Positions 47,984-59,713 are shown, counted from the stretch's first letter. The stretch: 64,000 nt of DNA from Sipunculus nudus (GCA_026874595.1 CM049313.1:29758008-29822007), one strand, 5' to 3'. Notes: generated from the letters alone by a model not told the origin. Numbers and translations are program-made.

Positions 47984-50190
47984 TTAGGATGTTGCAGCTT
48001 CGATTACACAAAGTTTATCTATTGGCCTTTTCAAAACAGGCGACCTGGTTTTCACATCAACACATCTCACTAGTCCATCTTTACCTGATTACACCTTTAA
48101 GACACGACCAAGGACCACAGATTCCTCGGAGTATTCTCCTGCATAATAAGCACAACATCACCAGATTTCACATTTCTTTCTGGCCGTATCCACTTATTTC
48201 GCAACTGTATAGTTGGCAAATACTCTCTTGTCCACCGTCGCCAGAAGATATCTGCTAGGTACTGAACCTGTCGCCATCTCCTGCGATATACATCCTCCTT
48301 GGCGAACATACCTGGGGGCAACGTTGGACCAGATCTGAGCAGGAGCAAATGATTTGGGGTCAGTGGTTCTATGTCATTAGGGTTGTCTGACAGTGGCGTA
48401 ATAGGACGACTGTTCACGATTCCTTCCACTAAGCACATTAGCGTAAGTAGTCCTTCGTCATTTAGAACCTGTTCTTTCAGTAGAGCAATTAAGACCTTTC
48501 TGACTGTCCGAATCTGTCTCTCCCAGATCCCACCAAAATGAGATGCCGCTGGCGGATTGAACAGCCATTCTATCTCTTGTTGTCTCAAAGATTCACCAAT
48601 TTTGTGTTGGTTCCAGTGTTTAATTGCATGTTTGAGCTCCTTTTCTCCACTGGTGAAATTAGTGCCATTGTCGGACCGAATTCTCCCTGGCTTTCCACGG
48701 CGAGATATGAATCTTTGCAATGCATTGATGAAGGAATCAGTATCTAAGCTGTTGAGTACTTCTATATGTATCGCTCGGGTGCCTAAGCATGTAAACAGGC
48801 ACCCGTACCTCTTCACTTTGCTGCGGGTTCGCTTTACTTGGAACGGACCAAAGCAGTCGACTCCCACGAATGTAAACGGTGGTTCATTTGGTGTCACTCT
48901 GTCTGCTGGCAGATCACTCATTTGCTGCACTGCGAGTGGTGCCCTCTGACGTCTACATATCATGCAATTTTTAATGACGCGATTTATCACTGACCTTGCT
49001 CCAATCATCCAAAATGTTTCCCTCAAGAGTGACAGCACATGTTCTCTGCCTCCATGTCCGGATAGGTAGTGATAATGTCTTATAAGAATTTCAGCAATGT
49101 GATGTTGTTTTGGAACCATCATTTGATGTTTTGCCTCAGATGGAATTGAAGCTTGACTGAGTCGTCCTCCAACACACAAGATGCCTTGCTGATCACAAAA
49201 CGGGTCCAGTCGGAACAAGGCATTGTTCTTACTCAATTTTCTGCAGTCTCCATTCAAAATATCGAGCTCATCAGAATATGCTTGCTTTTGTATGTATCCA
49301 ATGATTGCCTTCTCTGCAGCCATCAATTCTTTCACTGTCAGATTGCCATATCTCTGACGCTCTGGATCTGTGGCACGTACTTTGCAAAGCAATATATGTT
49401 TGACGCGTAAAATCCATCCCACTCTTTTCTTAAGCTTAAACCACGATGAATATCTGGTGAGTAGATCATCGAGACTGCTACTTGTAACCTGATTTGCCCT
49501 CACAACAAAAGAACGAGCTTCCTTCTTGAATTCGGCATGGTCTTCAGGTAGATTTGTGTGAACAATGGTTTTCTCTGACCATTCACTTTCTTTTTGCCAC
49601 AAAAATTCTGGTCCATGCAGCCATCTCTGTTTTGAAACAACCTGGTCTGCAGTTAGCCCTCGCGATGCATCATCAGCCGGATTATTTGCTGTGTCGACAT
49701 TTCTCCATTGTTCAGGCACAGTACAACCATGAATCATGGCAACACGATTGGCCACAAATGTATGAAACCTTCGGCTCTCATTTTGAATGTACTGTAACAC
49801 CAACATGCTGTCTGTCCAAAATTCAGACTTCACGACCGGAATCTCTATTTCCCCACGTATAAGTTTTTCAAGATTCACAGATACCACTGCTGCAGACAAT
49901 TCAAGGCGGGGTATTGTCATTTGTTTGATAGGTGCCAATTTTGACTTGCCCATTAGCAATGAACAATGAATCACACCTTTGTCATCTATTAGTCTCATAT
50001 ACGAGACGGCTCCATAGCCGCTCTCTGATGCATCGGAGAAGTGGTGCAACTGACAATCAATAACCTTCCCAAAATTCTTTGGCTTTACGCATCTATCGAC
50101 TGTGAAGTTTTCCAATTTTGGTAAACCCGATGTCCACTCTGCCCAATGTCTGAACTGTACGTAGTTCCGGAAGTGGAGTGTCCCAGCCAA
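47984..50190 (-). pseudogene. BEL RNase H, integrase and C-terminal domain
   Basis: A 697-codon open frame (50190 to 48097) joined by a frameshift near 48100 to a tail ending at a stop at 47984-47986 (GLVRCVDVKTRS, KRPIDKLCVIEAATS). RNase H acidic residues: D53 in FSDASE, E97 in RLELSA, D127 in WTDSML. The zinc-binding integrase N-domain has H379 and H384 with C409 and C412. The DDE core is D445 (VGVDCFGPF), D507 (RSDNGTNF) and E557 (GGIWERQ). The C-terminal WRRWTREYLPTIQ and GDVVLIM block is typical of BEL/Pao. It is the best-preserved part of the element. Confidence 0.9.
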
Positions 50191-51463
50191 TCTTCTGACG
50201 ACACAGATCCTGCAGTATTTTCTTTGCTACCAGTACATATGGACTGACAAATCCAAGAGGATCATATACTGAACTAACGACACTCAAGACACCTCTTCGA
50301 GCAATTGGCTTTTCCTTGACCTTGATCTTGAAGCCTAAGGAGTCATATTCTGTGTCCCATTTAATTCCGAGGGCCTTCTCGGATGGGAGTTCATTTTCAT
50401 CAAGGTTCAGCTCCCTGACTGTCTTTGACCTCTCTGCACTGGGTATGGCCTCAAGTACCTTTCTATCATTACTTATCCATTTTGTAAGCCTGAAGCCTCC
50501 TTTAGACAATAGGTTACAGAGATCTGTAACAAGTTTAATTGCGTCCTTTGTTGATGGTACCGATTTCAAGCAGTCGTCTTCATAGAAATTGCGGTGAACT
50601 ACGTTCACAGTTTCGGCATCAAAGTCCTTGCAATTGTCATACGCAGTTTTCTTTAGTGCATAGTTTGCTCCACACTCCACCAAACAGATGTACTGTCATG
50701 CGATATATCTCAGGCCACTGTGTTATGTCATCGTTTGGCCACCAGAGAAACCGTAGGGAATCACGATCTTCAACAGGCACCTTTACCTGGTGATACATAG
50801 CCTCGATATCTCCCATAACTGCTACATGCTCTTGTCTAAAGCGCATTAGTACACCTATCATTTTGTTGGTCATGTCAGGCCCTTGCAAGACATTGGCATT
50901 AAGAGAATTCCCAGCAAATGTCGCAGCACAATCGAAGACTATTCGAACTTTGTCTGGTTTATTCGGATGGTGACCAGCATGGTGCGGGATGTACCAGGTC
51001 TTGCCCTGAGTATCATAAGGGTTGACTGTATACACCTTTTCAGCAAAACCCTTGTCAACAAAATCCTTGATGCCTACACAATATTTCTTGTATCTTGATC
51101 TTTTAATAACTTCCTTCCCAACTGGACCAACCTATGTTGTGCCATATCAAAGTTATTCACTAACTCTGGCTCTTTAAATTTGAACGGTATAGCCATCTCA
51201 TAATGACCATCTACAGTGGTTGCCGTGTTATCCTAAATTTCCAGTACTTTCTTGTCTTGAACAGACATCTGTGGAACCTCGTGAAGTTCCCTGTTTTCTA
51301 TTTCCCAAAACCGTTTGACCTGGTCCTCAAGTCTAATATCAGTTGATATGAAGTTACAGACAATGCTTTTGTGACTGCTACTATCCATCGGGCCGTTAAG
51401 CGTCCAGCCAAGAGCTGTTCGAGTAGCGAATGGCTCACTCGCTTTACCACTTATTACCTCCAA
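50093..51463 (-). pseudogene. BEL reverse transcriptase, in broken frames
   Basis: Three pieces. 51463-51233 (RTALGWTLNGPM, the conserved junction after protease) ends at a stop. 51035-50637 carries PDKVRIVFDCAA and MGDIEAMYHQV, with the motif A aspartate. 50683-50093 carries FYEDDCLKS, the motif C DD pair, then KWISND and SVYDPLGFVSPY of the thumb/connection. Frame changes lie near 51100 and 50680. Non-functional as it stands. Confidence 0.85.
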
Positions 51464-51504
51464 CGGAACAAGCGCTTACGGTATGTCTTGTCCAATAATC
51501 AAGG

Positions 51505-52128
51505 TTATGTCATCTGCTTGAACATCAGGAAGATCAATGCTATACAAGTGAGGCCAGCGAGATATATCCTCACGAGTGGCCATTGCTTCTCGGGGAATGG
51601 GCAGACTCGATTCACAAACACATAAGGAAGTTGGACCATTATCTGGTCCTCCCTATCGGAAACTAGCAAAGATACGACGCTGGTCTCAGACTTGCAATCC
51701 TTTTTATCCAAGGTTGACAATGACAGGATTGTTTTGTCTCCTGTAACACCCAACTGTTGACAGAGCATCTCAGAACAGAACGTGTTGGTAGAACCACTAT
51801 CCAATAATGCTAGTGTTCCAATGTACTGTTGACCATCTCTTGCTCTGACTCTCACAGGTACAATCGGTAAGGCTGTTCTGGTGTTACCGGCCCCATGCAC
51901 CGACTTTATCTCCCCTTTGGCCTTGGCAAAGCAGTTTTGTGCCTGCTGTATGGTTACATCTGGTTCAGGTCTTTCAACTTGTCTTGCTGCACCGGTGTCT
52001 CTACTTGGGTTGACATGAAGAAATTTTGTATGTTGTTTCCCACATCCGGGTACAGAACACCTGCGAGTTAGGTAACATCGATTAGCCAGGTTTAAGATAG
52101 TTGTCACATAATCCTTTTTCACGAGCAA
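51505..52128 (-). pseudogene. BEL zinc knuckle and aspartic protease
   Basis: Starts around CSVPGCGKQHTKFLH, a second zinc-binding pattern common in Pao elements. The retropepsin-like domain follows, with catalytic LLDSGSTNTFC. It is offset from the upstream gag frame, with the break near 52090, and ends at a stop shortly before the reverse transcriptase pieces. Confidence 0.82.
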
Positions 52129-53552
52129 AGTTAAGTCTCTCTTGAGGTTTCATTCCCTTGAATCGATCACATCCAAAGAGATTATGTTTACCAGAACACA
52201 ATACACAGTTTGTGACACGCCTTACTTCATCAGCGTTAGCAATGCTCCTGTCGTTGTTACTGCTACCTCCATTTGGACTCCCAGGATGGCTTGCATGCGT
52301 ACTGAATGCAGATCCATTCCTAGGGAAACTGCGCCGTTGGTGCCCTGACATTTGACCCTTCCGTGCCCCTGACTTTCTTGGGCTGTCAACATTAAAACTA
52401 CCAAAAATAGGGTCATTCACTTCCCTGGCCGCTCGCTCAACAAACAAAACAAGTTCCTGAACATTTTGGTACCTCATGTCTCTCTCAGCAGTGTCGACAG
52501 CTTGACTTCTCCATTTGTGCCGGAGATATGGTGGCAACCGCTCCACTATACGGACCAGGCTCCGGCGGGTGTCTACCTCACTCAATTTCCCCATGGCCAG
52601 TAACGTCTCTGTACAGTTTCTTAAATCATCAACAAAGTCCTGAATACCCTTACGATCACCTGCTTTGATACTTGAACGAGCAGTCACTTTGTCAACCCAT
52701 GCCTCAGATATGACAAAGTCATTTCCAAACCTTTCTTTCAGGAGTCGTTTAGCTTTAGCATACCCTGCTGTCGGATCTATTACAGAGCAACACTCTATGA
52801 CACGACGTGCCTTACCAGTGCAATATTGGAGTAATCTCATCAGTTTAGCACCATCATCAACACCTTTGCTTCCGACAGCGTGTTCAAATACCCTAATGAA
52901 CATCCAGTACTTGAGAGGATCGCCATCAAAACTTATCAGCTCCACTCTTGGTAGCTGCATCGCATCAAACAGTGTTTGCTGTTGCCTTTGTCCATCGTGG
53001 ATGAGCCTTAATAGGCCTTCATTATCACCAACACTTGAGAGTTTACCAGGTTCTGAGTTTTGTATTAACCTGTTTTCAGAGCTTACTACATTTGATCTCT
53101 GACTCGACACATCAGATTTGTTATCTACTGGAGATGTATTTTTCCGATCGTTTACGGAATCATCACGTACACTACCAAATGCCAATTCTTCGGCCTCGGC
53201 CTTTGCTATCTCCAATTTTAGGTCAAGTTGTTCTCTCTTCTGTTTCAATCGTAACTCTTCTTCAGCCAACTGTTGTCTCTCTTTTAGTGCTGCCGCCTCG
53301 GCCAGTAATGCTGCCTTTCTAGCTGCAGCTCTTGCCTTTGAGCTTGCAGCAGAAGTGACAGACCTCGCACAAACAGAACCCTTCTGGCTAACAGAGTCAT
53401 CAGGACTAATCACCTGGTCAAAGTCCAACTGACATTCTTGCTGTGCACTCTCCAACCACAACTGGGCATCGGCCTTGAAGTTGTTGACACTCACGCGCAC
53501 CAACCTAGCGTAATTCTCAGAATCTGTCCTCTCCAGAGGGTTACTTACATTG
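52082..53552 (-). pseudogene. BEL gag, downstream part
   Basis: Open from the LINE B tail through gag. A charged coiled-coil stretch (KARAAARKAALLAEAAALKE) is followed by a DUF1759-type domain (LPRVELISFDGDPLKYWMF through LPPYLRHKW). A zinc knuckle follows with CVLCSGKHNLFGC (C-x2-C-x3-H-x4-C). The first 53 codons (53552-53394) duplicate the end of the gag N-terminal part at 59312-59154, because of the LINE B insertion. Confidence 0.85.
53394..53552 (-). repeat. 159-bp direct repeat, LINE B 3' side
   Basis: Matches 59154-59312 with two mismatches (cacctggtc versus caccttgtc; ctccagag versus ctcaagag). It is gag coding sequence duplicated on both sides of LINE B, hence a target site duplication of unusual length. 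Confidence 0.88.
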
Positions 53553-54523
53553 ATTGATTGATTGATTGATTCTTTATTTCCTCCTCGGCAAGAAGAGAGT
53601 ACAACCATTCAGTACATATAAGGTACAAGATACATGCACCGTGATCAAACAGAGAAAGAAATAAGATCTAATTAGAAAATATATACAGATAGATATAAAA
53701 GGTTCAAATATCTAATCATAAAATATACAAAGCGCAAAGCTATATGAAGATATAATAGTTAAATGGGCTGTCTTAAGGACCAAAATATTTATATATAAGA
53801 TTATGGTCTAATAAACTATATAAGGTCAATGCTATAGTAAATTCAATTCTATGCGTTTAGCAAATAACCAAACTAAATATTTAAAATATACAAAGTGCAG
53901 TGCTATATTAAGATGTTAACTATTGTCTAGGAAAAAAACTTGATAACTGAAAATGTAATTCGAATAATGTTTCTAATTGACTGAAATATTATTATCAGAA
54001 AAATATAATATTCGTCATATCCGTTCAATAGTCTGTCTTGAAGACCAAAGCATAAATCCATAAATTTGTGGTAAGGTAAGATATATAAGGCTGATACTAT
54101 ATGTAATTCAATTTTATGCTCTAAGCAAATAACTAAATTAAATATTTAGTCATAAGATATTCAAAGTCCGGTGCTATATTAAAATGTTAACTGTATAAAA
54201 AATTAATAAATAAATAAATCGCAGCTTAATCACTAAAGACCTCTTCATAATGTACTTTGAACATTATTTTTGACTAAAATACAATAGGCAAAGGGAATCT
54301 ACAATATTCCTCACACCCACTAAACAGGCTATCTTGGAGATCAAAACATATATCCACAATGTTATGGTCGGGTAAGCTACATTAGGCTAATGGTAAATTG
54401 AGTTTTTTAAGCTAACCGATAGAAAATAAAATAAATAACTGGTCCTAAAATATACAAAGTGCAGTGTTATATTAAAATACTAACTGTTGTCTAATAAGAC
54501 AATAGCAACTTGAGAACTGAAAA
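53553..54523 (-). repeat. LINE B 3' UTR of tandem copies of the ORF2 end, plus AATC tail
   Basis: A segment like ataggctatcttgaagacca, with ggtaagttatataaggctga 45-60 bp further on, occurs inside ORF2 at 54603 and again, degenerate, near 54317, 54021 and 53757 (spacing 264-296 bp). The intervening sequence (caaagtgcagtgctatatta, ctaactgactgaaatat) repeats in step. The element ends in attgattgattgattgattc (plus strand) next to AATAAA on the minus strand. Confidence 0.8.
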
Positions 54524-57500
54524 CTATCCTCGTAATGTTGTTCGAATAATATTTCTAACTGACTGAAATATAATTAGCAAAAATTTACAATAGTCCTCAT
54601 ATCCGTTAAATAGGCTATCTTGAAGACCAAAACATACATCCACAAATTTATGGTCAGGTAAGTTATATAAGGCTGATGCTTTGGTAAATTCAATTTGATC
54701 ATAAATATTTCTCCACATAATGTCTCTCTCTGATATAAATGATGGACAATCAGTGAAGACATGACACAAAATATCCTCTTGAAAGGAGTTGCAAAAATTA
54801 CAAAAAACGCTCTCATCCGGATCCGCTAGACAAAGCAACCTTACCATGTCACATATAATCTTCCTACAATTTATTTGACTCCGTGCAATATAGTAAAGAC
54901 TAAAAGTTCTCTTTGTTAACTCAGGGTGGATTCTCAAGAAACGGTGACAGTCGTTTCTTTTGTACATCGTGAAGCACCATATACTTTGCTCGTATGAATG
55001 GATAGCATTACATATAATTCGTTTCCAGGTTAAATAATCTGGAAAACTTCCACCATTTATATATTTAGAAAAGAAATTACCAATTCCATATTTATTCAAA
55101 GTATCAACAATGTTAGGAATGAAACCTTTCTGGTTAATGTGTACTTGTAATTTCCACTGATATAGCCTTGTGATAAATAGTTTCTTTGCTATGCCTAAAT
55201 TGTCACCAGAAATTAATTTATGAAGGAATAGAAGTTTTCTTTTATCTATTCTGCCTTGCATGGTATGCCATCCGAGTAAGCCCCTAACTACCTCTCCGTG
55301 GGTTCTCACATGTAACCCTTGAATTGTTTTTCCAGCAAATGTTTGTAGTTTTTCAATTAAATAACTCTCAGTTTTGCTAATTGAATACCATAATTCAGAA
55401 CCATACAATACGGAAGGTATACATATTTTATCCCAAAGACTAGCTGATACAGTCGGCAGAAGGGCGTGTGATTGTACTCCTATCATACCAAGTGCGCCCA
55501 AAATTGATTTCCCTTTCCTACACCTGTCGTCAGTGCGTGATTTTGAGGAAAAACAGGAGTTTAGTAGAATTCCCACATGTTCATACTCCTGCACTTCTGT
55601 TAATTTCGTGTTACCCATTTTCCACACTCTTAATTTACTATTTATTTTGTTCTGTTTTTTAGTTTCCCCGAAGACCATACATTTTGATTTTGCTGAACAA
55701 AAGGATATTCGCCATAGCTTACTGTATATGTGGGCTCTATTAATCATTTGATCCAATGATGATTTGGTATTTGCTAACAAGACCGTATCATCTGCATATG
55801 TTGGGGAGCTAACATCAATATCATTTACCAGCAGACCAATATTTCCTTCATTAATATAATTATGAAAGTCAACGAAGGACACAGTAAAATAAAACATAGA
55901 CATGATACCCCCCTGTTTGACACTCCGAGATATTTTGAATTCATCTGACAATTCTCCATTGACAAGTACAGCACAGGAACTACCAACTAGCCATTCTCTA
56001 AATAATAGCCACAATTTGTCACGAATTGCCAGATTATATGCCTTTAATAGCAGTCCGTCCCACCACACTCTGTCAAACGCAGATTTACAGTCTAAGAAAC
56101 AACAATATACTCTACCCCCTTGCTCACAATGGTGAAAAATACTTTCTTGTACAGAAAAAGATGCCATCATACTGCTACATCTTTTCCTGCAAGCATGTTG
56201 CATTTTATCGGGGAATTCTCTGTTACTCAACCATGGTTCTAGTCTGGACCATATTATTTTTTCAAAGAGCTTATTTAAAACTGGCATTAGTGTAATCCCT
56301 CTGTATGAATTCTTGGAGGCTCTGTCTTTGTTTCTGCCCTTATACATTGGAGAAATAATGCCAAGCTTTAAGGATTTTGGAATATATACCTGTTTGATAA
56401 TGGCATTGTACAACATTGCCAAATATCTGCATATCCCAGGTGCACCATATTTCAAGTGTTCATATGAGATAAGATCATAACCAGGTGCCTTATTATTTGG
56501 TAATTGTTTACAGATCTTTACTATTTCATCTTCATTAATGTGTCGCAGCACCCCTGTATTATCATAATGTTTATTGGCATTAACTAATATTTTGGCGATT
56601 TTTTTACTAACATGAGACGTAAATGTTTCTTTGTCGGTTTCTTCTTCCGGTTGCTCATTTAGTAAATTACTAAAATGATTTCGCCAAAACGAACGGAGTT
56701 CCATAGGAGTCGAAAAGTTAGAATTACCATCGTTCATTATGTGAATATTACCGGATTGATCTTTGTGACCTTTTACATACTTCCAGAAAGACCTAACATC
56801 AATATCGTGATTAAGACTTGCCTCTTCAAATTTTCGTGCTTCAAATTCTAATATCTTTTTCTTTAATAATTTCCCGAATACACGTTTAGCCGCTTTGTAT
56901 TCTTTATACGAGTTAAAATGAAAACCCCTTGGGCGACCTCCATCTACCCATATATTTCGCATTTCTCTCTGGTGGGCGTGGGCTTTCTTTAATTCTTGGT
57001 CCCAGTATGGTTTTTTATATGTGTTAACGTTTGTTTTTGGTACCACCTTATCAGCAGCTTTTTTCATACATTCACTTAATGAAAACACATAGTTATCAAT
57101 TTCGGCATTTGTTAATGGTTCTGACTGAAGTGTCTTTTCCATAGAGACGTATCTATTTAAATAATTATAATAATGGTCTGCATACGAGTTTTTCCATTTA
57201 TAGGTCTTGCGAAATACTTTTTGAATTTTTTCTATATGTAAGTTTAGGGCAACTACGACTGGGAGATGATCCGAGGTATTTAAAGCGTGATCATCAATAA
57301 CTTTACACCAATGAACTCTGTTTAAACTTGTCGAAGGGATTAGTATGTGGTCAATCTGAGTACTGGGTCCGGCGCTATAAGGGAAATAGGTGTCAGCTGG
57401 GCCTGTGGCAAGTGCTTGTAATCCTACTGAAATGAGATTTGTTGACTCAATAAAGTCTGACAATATAACGCCCCTATCGGTACGAACTTTACCTCTTGGT

Positions 57501-57982
57501 CCATCCAGTTGGCCTAATTGTGCATTCATGTCACCTGCTATTACAACTTCACCTATAGACGACAAATTGGTGTATGCCGCGGTCAAGATTGACAACTGCA
57601 TGTTAAATTCTTCTACTGTATAATTAGACGGAGGTAAATACGTATTTATTATAAAAATAGGTTGTTCGTTCGGTCGGCTAAGTTTAATTACTAATATACG
57701 GTCATTTCCTAAGTTGTCCACTTTTGAAATTAAGTAACTCAGATCTTTGCGCCACATGGTCGCCACCCCTCCACGCCTGGGACACTCAAGATTATAGTGA
57801 GTGTACGCATCGTATTTGTTATCGAGTGTTCTTAAAAAAGAAACGTTCGCTGATGACAAATGATGTTCCTGTAAACACAGAATATCTGTTTTTTCCATGA
57901 TAACGTCTATATATTTAGAAGAAGCAAAAGCTCCCCTGCAATTATATGTTGTAATCACAAGCTGATTTGAAATCTTTGCCAT
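54524..57982 (-). CDS. LINE B ORF2: endonuclease and reverse transcriptase
   Basis: An uninterrupted 1152-codon frame. Residues 1 to about 245 form an APE-type endonuclease: TYNCRG, CLQEHHL, VVIAGDMNAQLG and NTSDHLPVVV. It nicks target DNA to prime reverse transcription. The reverse transcriptase follows: NNKAPGYDLI, NSYRGITLMPVLNKLFE, FLDCKSAFDRVWW (motif A aspartate), SVKQGGIMS, and YADDTVLLA at about 729-732. A C-terminal CNFCNSFQEDILCHVFTDC looks like the cysteine/histidine motif of many LINEs. Length and integrity fit an element that has moved recently. The upstream ORF1 stop lies 108 bp before this start. Confidence 0.93.
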   Translation of the reverse strand: MAKISNQLVITTYNCRGAFASSKYIDVIMEKTDILCLQEHHLSSANVSFLRTLDNKYDAYTHYNLECPRRGGVATMWRKDLSYLISKVDNLGNDRILVIKLSRPNEQPIFIINTYLPPSNYTVEEFNMQLSILTAAYTNLSSIGEVVIAGDMNAQLGQLDGPRGKVRTDRGVILSDFIESTNLISVGLQALATGPADTYFPYSAGPSTQIDHILIPSTSLNRVHWCKVIDDHALNTSDHLPVVVALNLHIEKIQKVFRKTYKWKNSYADHYYNYLNRYVSMEKTLQSEPLTNAEIDNYVFSLSECMKKAADKVVPKTNVNTYKKPYWDQELKKAHAHQREMRNIWVDGGRPRGFHFNSYKEYKAAKRVFGKLLKKKILEFEARKFEEASLNHDIDVRSFWKYVKGHKDQSGNIHIMNDGNSNFSTPMELRSFWRNHFSNLLNEQPEEETDKETFTSHVSKKIAKILVNANKHYDNTGVLRHINEDEIVKICKQLPNNKAPGYDLISYEHLKYGAPGICRYLAMLYNAIIKQVYIPKSLKLGIISPMYKGRNKDRASKNSYRGITLMPVLNKLFEKIIWSRLEPWLSNREFPDKMQHACRKRCSSMMASFSVQESIFHHCEQGGRVYCCFLDCKSAFDRVWWDGLLLKAYNLAIRDKLWLLFREWLVGSSCAVLVNGELSDEFKISRSVKQGGIMSMFYFTVSFVDFHNYINEGNIGLLVNDIDVSSPTYADDTVLLANTKSSLDQMINRAHIYSKLWRISFCSAKSKCMVFGETKKQNKINSKLRVWKMGNTKLTEVQEYEHVGILLNSCFSSKSRTDDRCRKGKSILGALGMIGVQSHALLPTVSASLWDKICIPSVLYGSELWYSISKTESYLIEKLQTFAGKTIQGLHVRTHGEVVRGLLGWHTMQGRIDKRKLLFLHKLISGDNLGIAKKLFITRLYQWKLQVHINQKGFIPNIVDTLNKYGIGNFFSKYINGGSFPDYLTWKRIICNAIHSYEQSIWCFTMYKRNDCHRFLRIHPELTKRTFSLYYIARSQINCRKIICDMVRLLCLADPDESVFCNFCNSFQEDILCHVFTDCPSFISERDIMWRNIYDQIEFTKASALYNLPDHKFVDVCFGLQDSLFNGYEDYCKFLLIIFQSVRNIIRTTLRG

Positions 57983-58090
57983 TATTCTTAATATTAAGTT
58001 TCTCGGGAATACTAATAAAGATCTTTATATGTAAATATCTTTTGAAGTCTTTTATATGGTGTCCTTCTTAGTAATGCTTATTCTACGTAC

Positions 58091-59153
58091 TTAATTATTC
58101 TTTTTCGCTGGTAACCATTTTCTGCAATACATCCCGTCAGGCCAAAACCCCTTTTCAGTCAAGCAAGCGTGAAGGTCTCCAACTACAGACATTTTCACTG
58201 ACAATGTCACATCGTCTGTTTTCAATATTCTACATTGTTTTACCTCTAATTTTTTCCTTTCAACATGTTTGACAATTAGGTCCTTTGTAAATAATAGAGA
58301 TTTTTTTACCTTTACATTACCAATATAGTAACTGGAAGTTGGCACCTTAGATTTAACTTGTAGATAACCTTCAAGACCAAGACTATCGTCTGAATCTGTT
58401 ACCTCAATAAACTTTTCATTTGAAACCTTTTCAATTGGAACCTGGTCACCCTCATTAGGTTACACGTTATCATTTCCATCAGTTGACTTTAATATCCCAT
58501 AATTTCTATTGGCTTCTGTTATCTTAGCAGAGTAAACACTTGCATCCATTTCATTTTCAGTCTCCATACCAGATTGTACCGAGGCAGGATGGTTACCATG
58601 ACACTGACGCTGTATATTGGGCGTATTTTCAGGAATTACAGCGGCAGGTTGATTTGAAACATTTCCTTGTTTAGACTGAATGGTTTTCTTATTCTGGACA
58701 AGAGAAGAACGTTCTGAAGGTGGTATGGAGGCAAGATCTCTGTAAGATACAGAAGTATTTGAATATGAGCGACAGAGTGACAATTGTCTCTCTAACCCCG
58801 ATACCCTATTTTCAATATTCAACATTCTTGTTTCTAAGTGCCCACAACGTCCATCAGTTGTTTTGCATAAACTTTCATTAGATGCACCTCTATCATTTAA
58901 TCTGTCTAGGCGATTATTCAAGTCCATCAATCGCCTGTCAACAAATTTCTCACGTTCAGCCTTCAGTTCAGCTACCATCTGGCAAAGTTTAATATTTTCT
59001 TCCTTCAGTATCTTTGTCTGTTCAAGTAGCATGTCACGGTCTTCCCTGGCCTGTTGTAGAACTTCGGAACAAAGTGTCTTGATGGCCTTTATTGTGTCCG
59101 CCGGAACACAATCATTGGACAATAAATCCTCTGTGTCTACAGTTTCAGGTGTG
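58091..59153 (-). pseudogene. LINE B ORF1 with one stop codon
   Basis: The minus-strand frame from the element's 5' end runs TPETVDTEDLLSND, then a long coiled coil (EQTKILKEENIKLCQ, ERQLSLCRS) to GNDNV. Then comes TAA at 58460-58462, after which the same frame continues to 58091 (VKMSVVGDLHACLTEKGF, MYCRKWLPAKKNN). This is an RNA-binding chaperone-type ORF1 by position and coiled coil. No zinc knuckle is seen. Its frame is fused in phase to BEL gag upstream; the natural start may be internal (MLLEQTKIL). Confidence 0.75.
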
Positions 59154-59312
59154 GAGTCATCAGGACTAATCACCTTGTCAAAGTCCAACTGACATTCTTG
59201 CTGTGCACTCTCCAACCACAACTGGGCATCGGCCTTGAAGTTGTTGACACTCACGCGCACCAACCTAGCGTAATTCTCAGAATCTGTCCTCTCAAGAGGG
59301 TTACTTACATTG
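59154..59312 (-). repeat. 159-bp direct repeat, LINE B 5' side
   Basis: Partner of 53394-53552. On the minus strand it encodes NPLERTDSENYARL through ISPDDS, gag sequence that is also present after the LINE tail. Confidence 0.88.
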
Positions 59313-59713
59313 CTGTGGTACAATTCATGTACTTCAGTAAATTTGATGTGTGCAATGTCCAGTTCAATGAGCTGATTCATTACCTTTGATGAATTTTTGG
59401 TGTTTGTCATAAGACCTTTTATCTCATTGATTTTCCTGGTTAAGTTGCCCTTGGCACGACCACGTTCCAGTTTCAGTTTCTGCACACGCTCACTCTTTAA
59501 CTAATCGTGATCGAAAGTCTTATTCACAAATATGGAACGTGAAAGATCAGGCAGTAGTTGTTTATCTTCATCTCTCTCATCCTCATGGCTCAAGTTATCA
59601 GCGAGTATTGCTTCAATGTTCTTTTCAACAGAGGCACCAAGGGGATGGATACGTTCTTGTTGTTCTTGCAGTAAATCTGCCATATTTGTCAAGGTATCAC
59701 GTGACTCCGCCAT
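59157..59713 (-). pseudogene. BEL gag, N-terminal part
   Basis: Starts at ATG 59713 (MAESRDTLTNMADLLQEQQ), 68 bp inside the 5' LTR boundary, which fits a short leader. TAG at 59501-59503 interrupts. The same frame continues with QKLKLERGRAKGNLTRKI and reaches the LINE B insertion point. Charged and helical, without a recognised enzyme motif. Confidence 0.75.

Larger units (their letters stand above)
53553..59153 (-). mobile_element. LINE B, non-LTR retrotransposon, nearly intact
   Basis: 5,601 bp between the 159-bp repeats. On the minus strand: ORF1 (one stop), a short spacer, the intact 1152-codon ORF2, a long 3' UTR and a short tandem tail of AATC units. It lies in the same orientation as the BEL element it interrupts. 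The clade is not resolved; the YRGITL and YADD motifs and a tandem-repeat tail resemble CR1/I-group-like elements more than L1, but a phylogeny would be needed. Confidence 0.9.
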
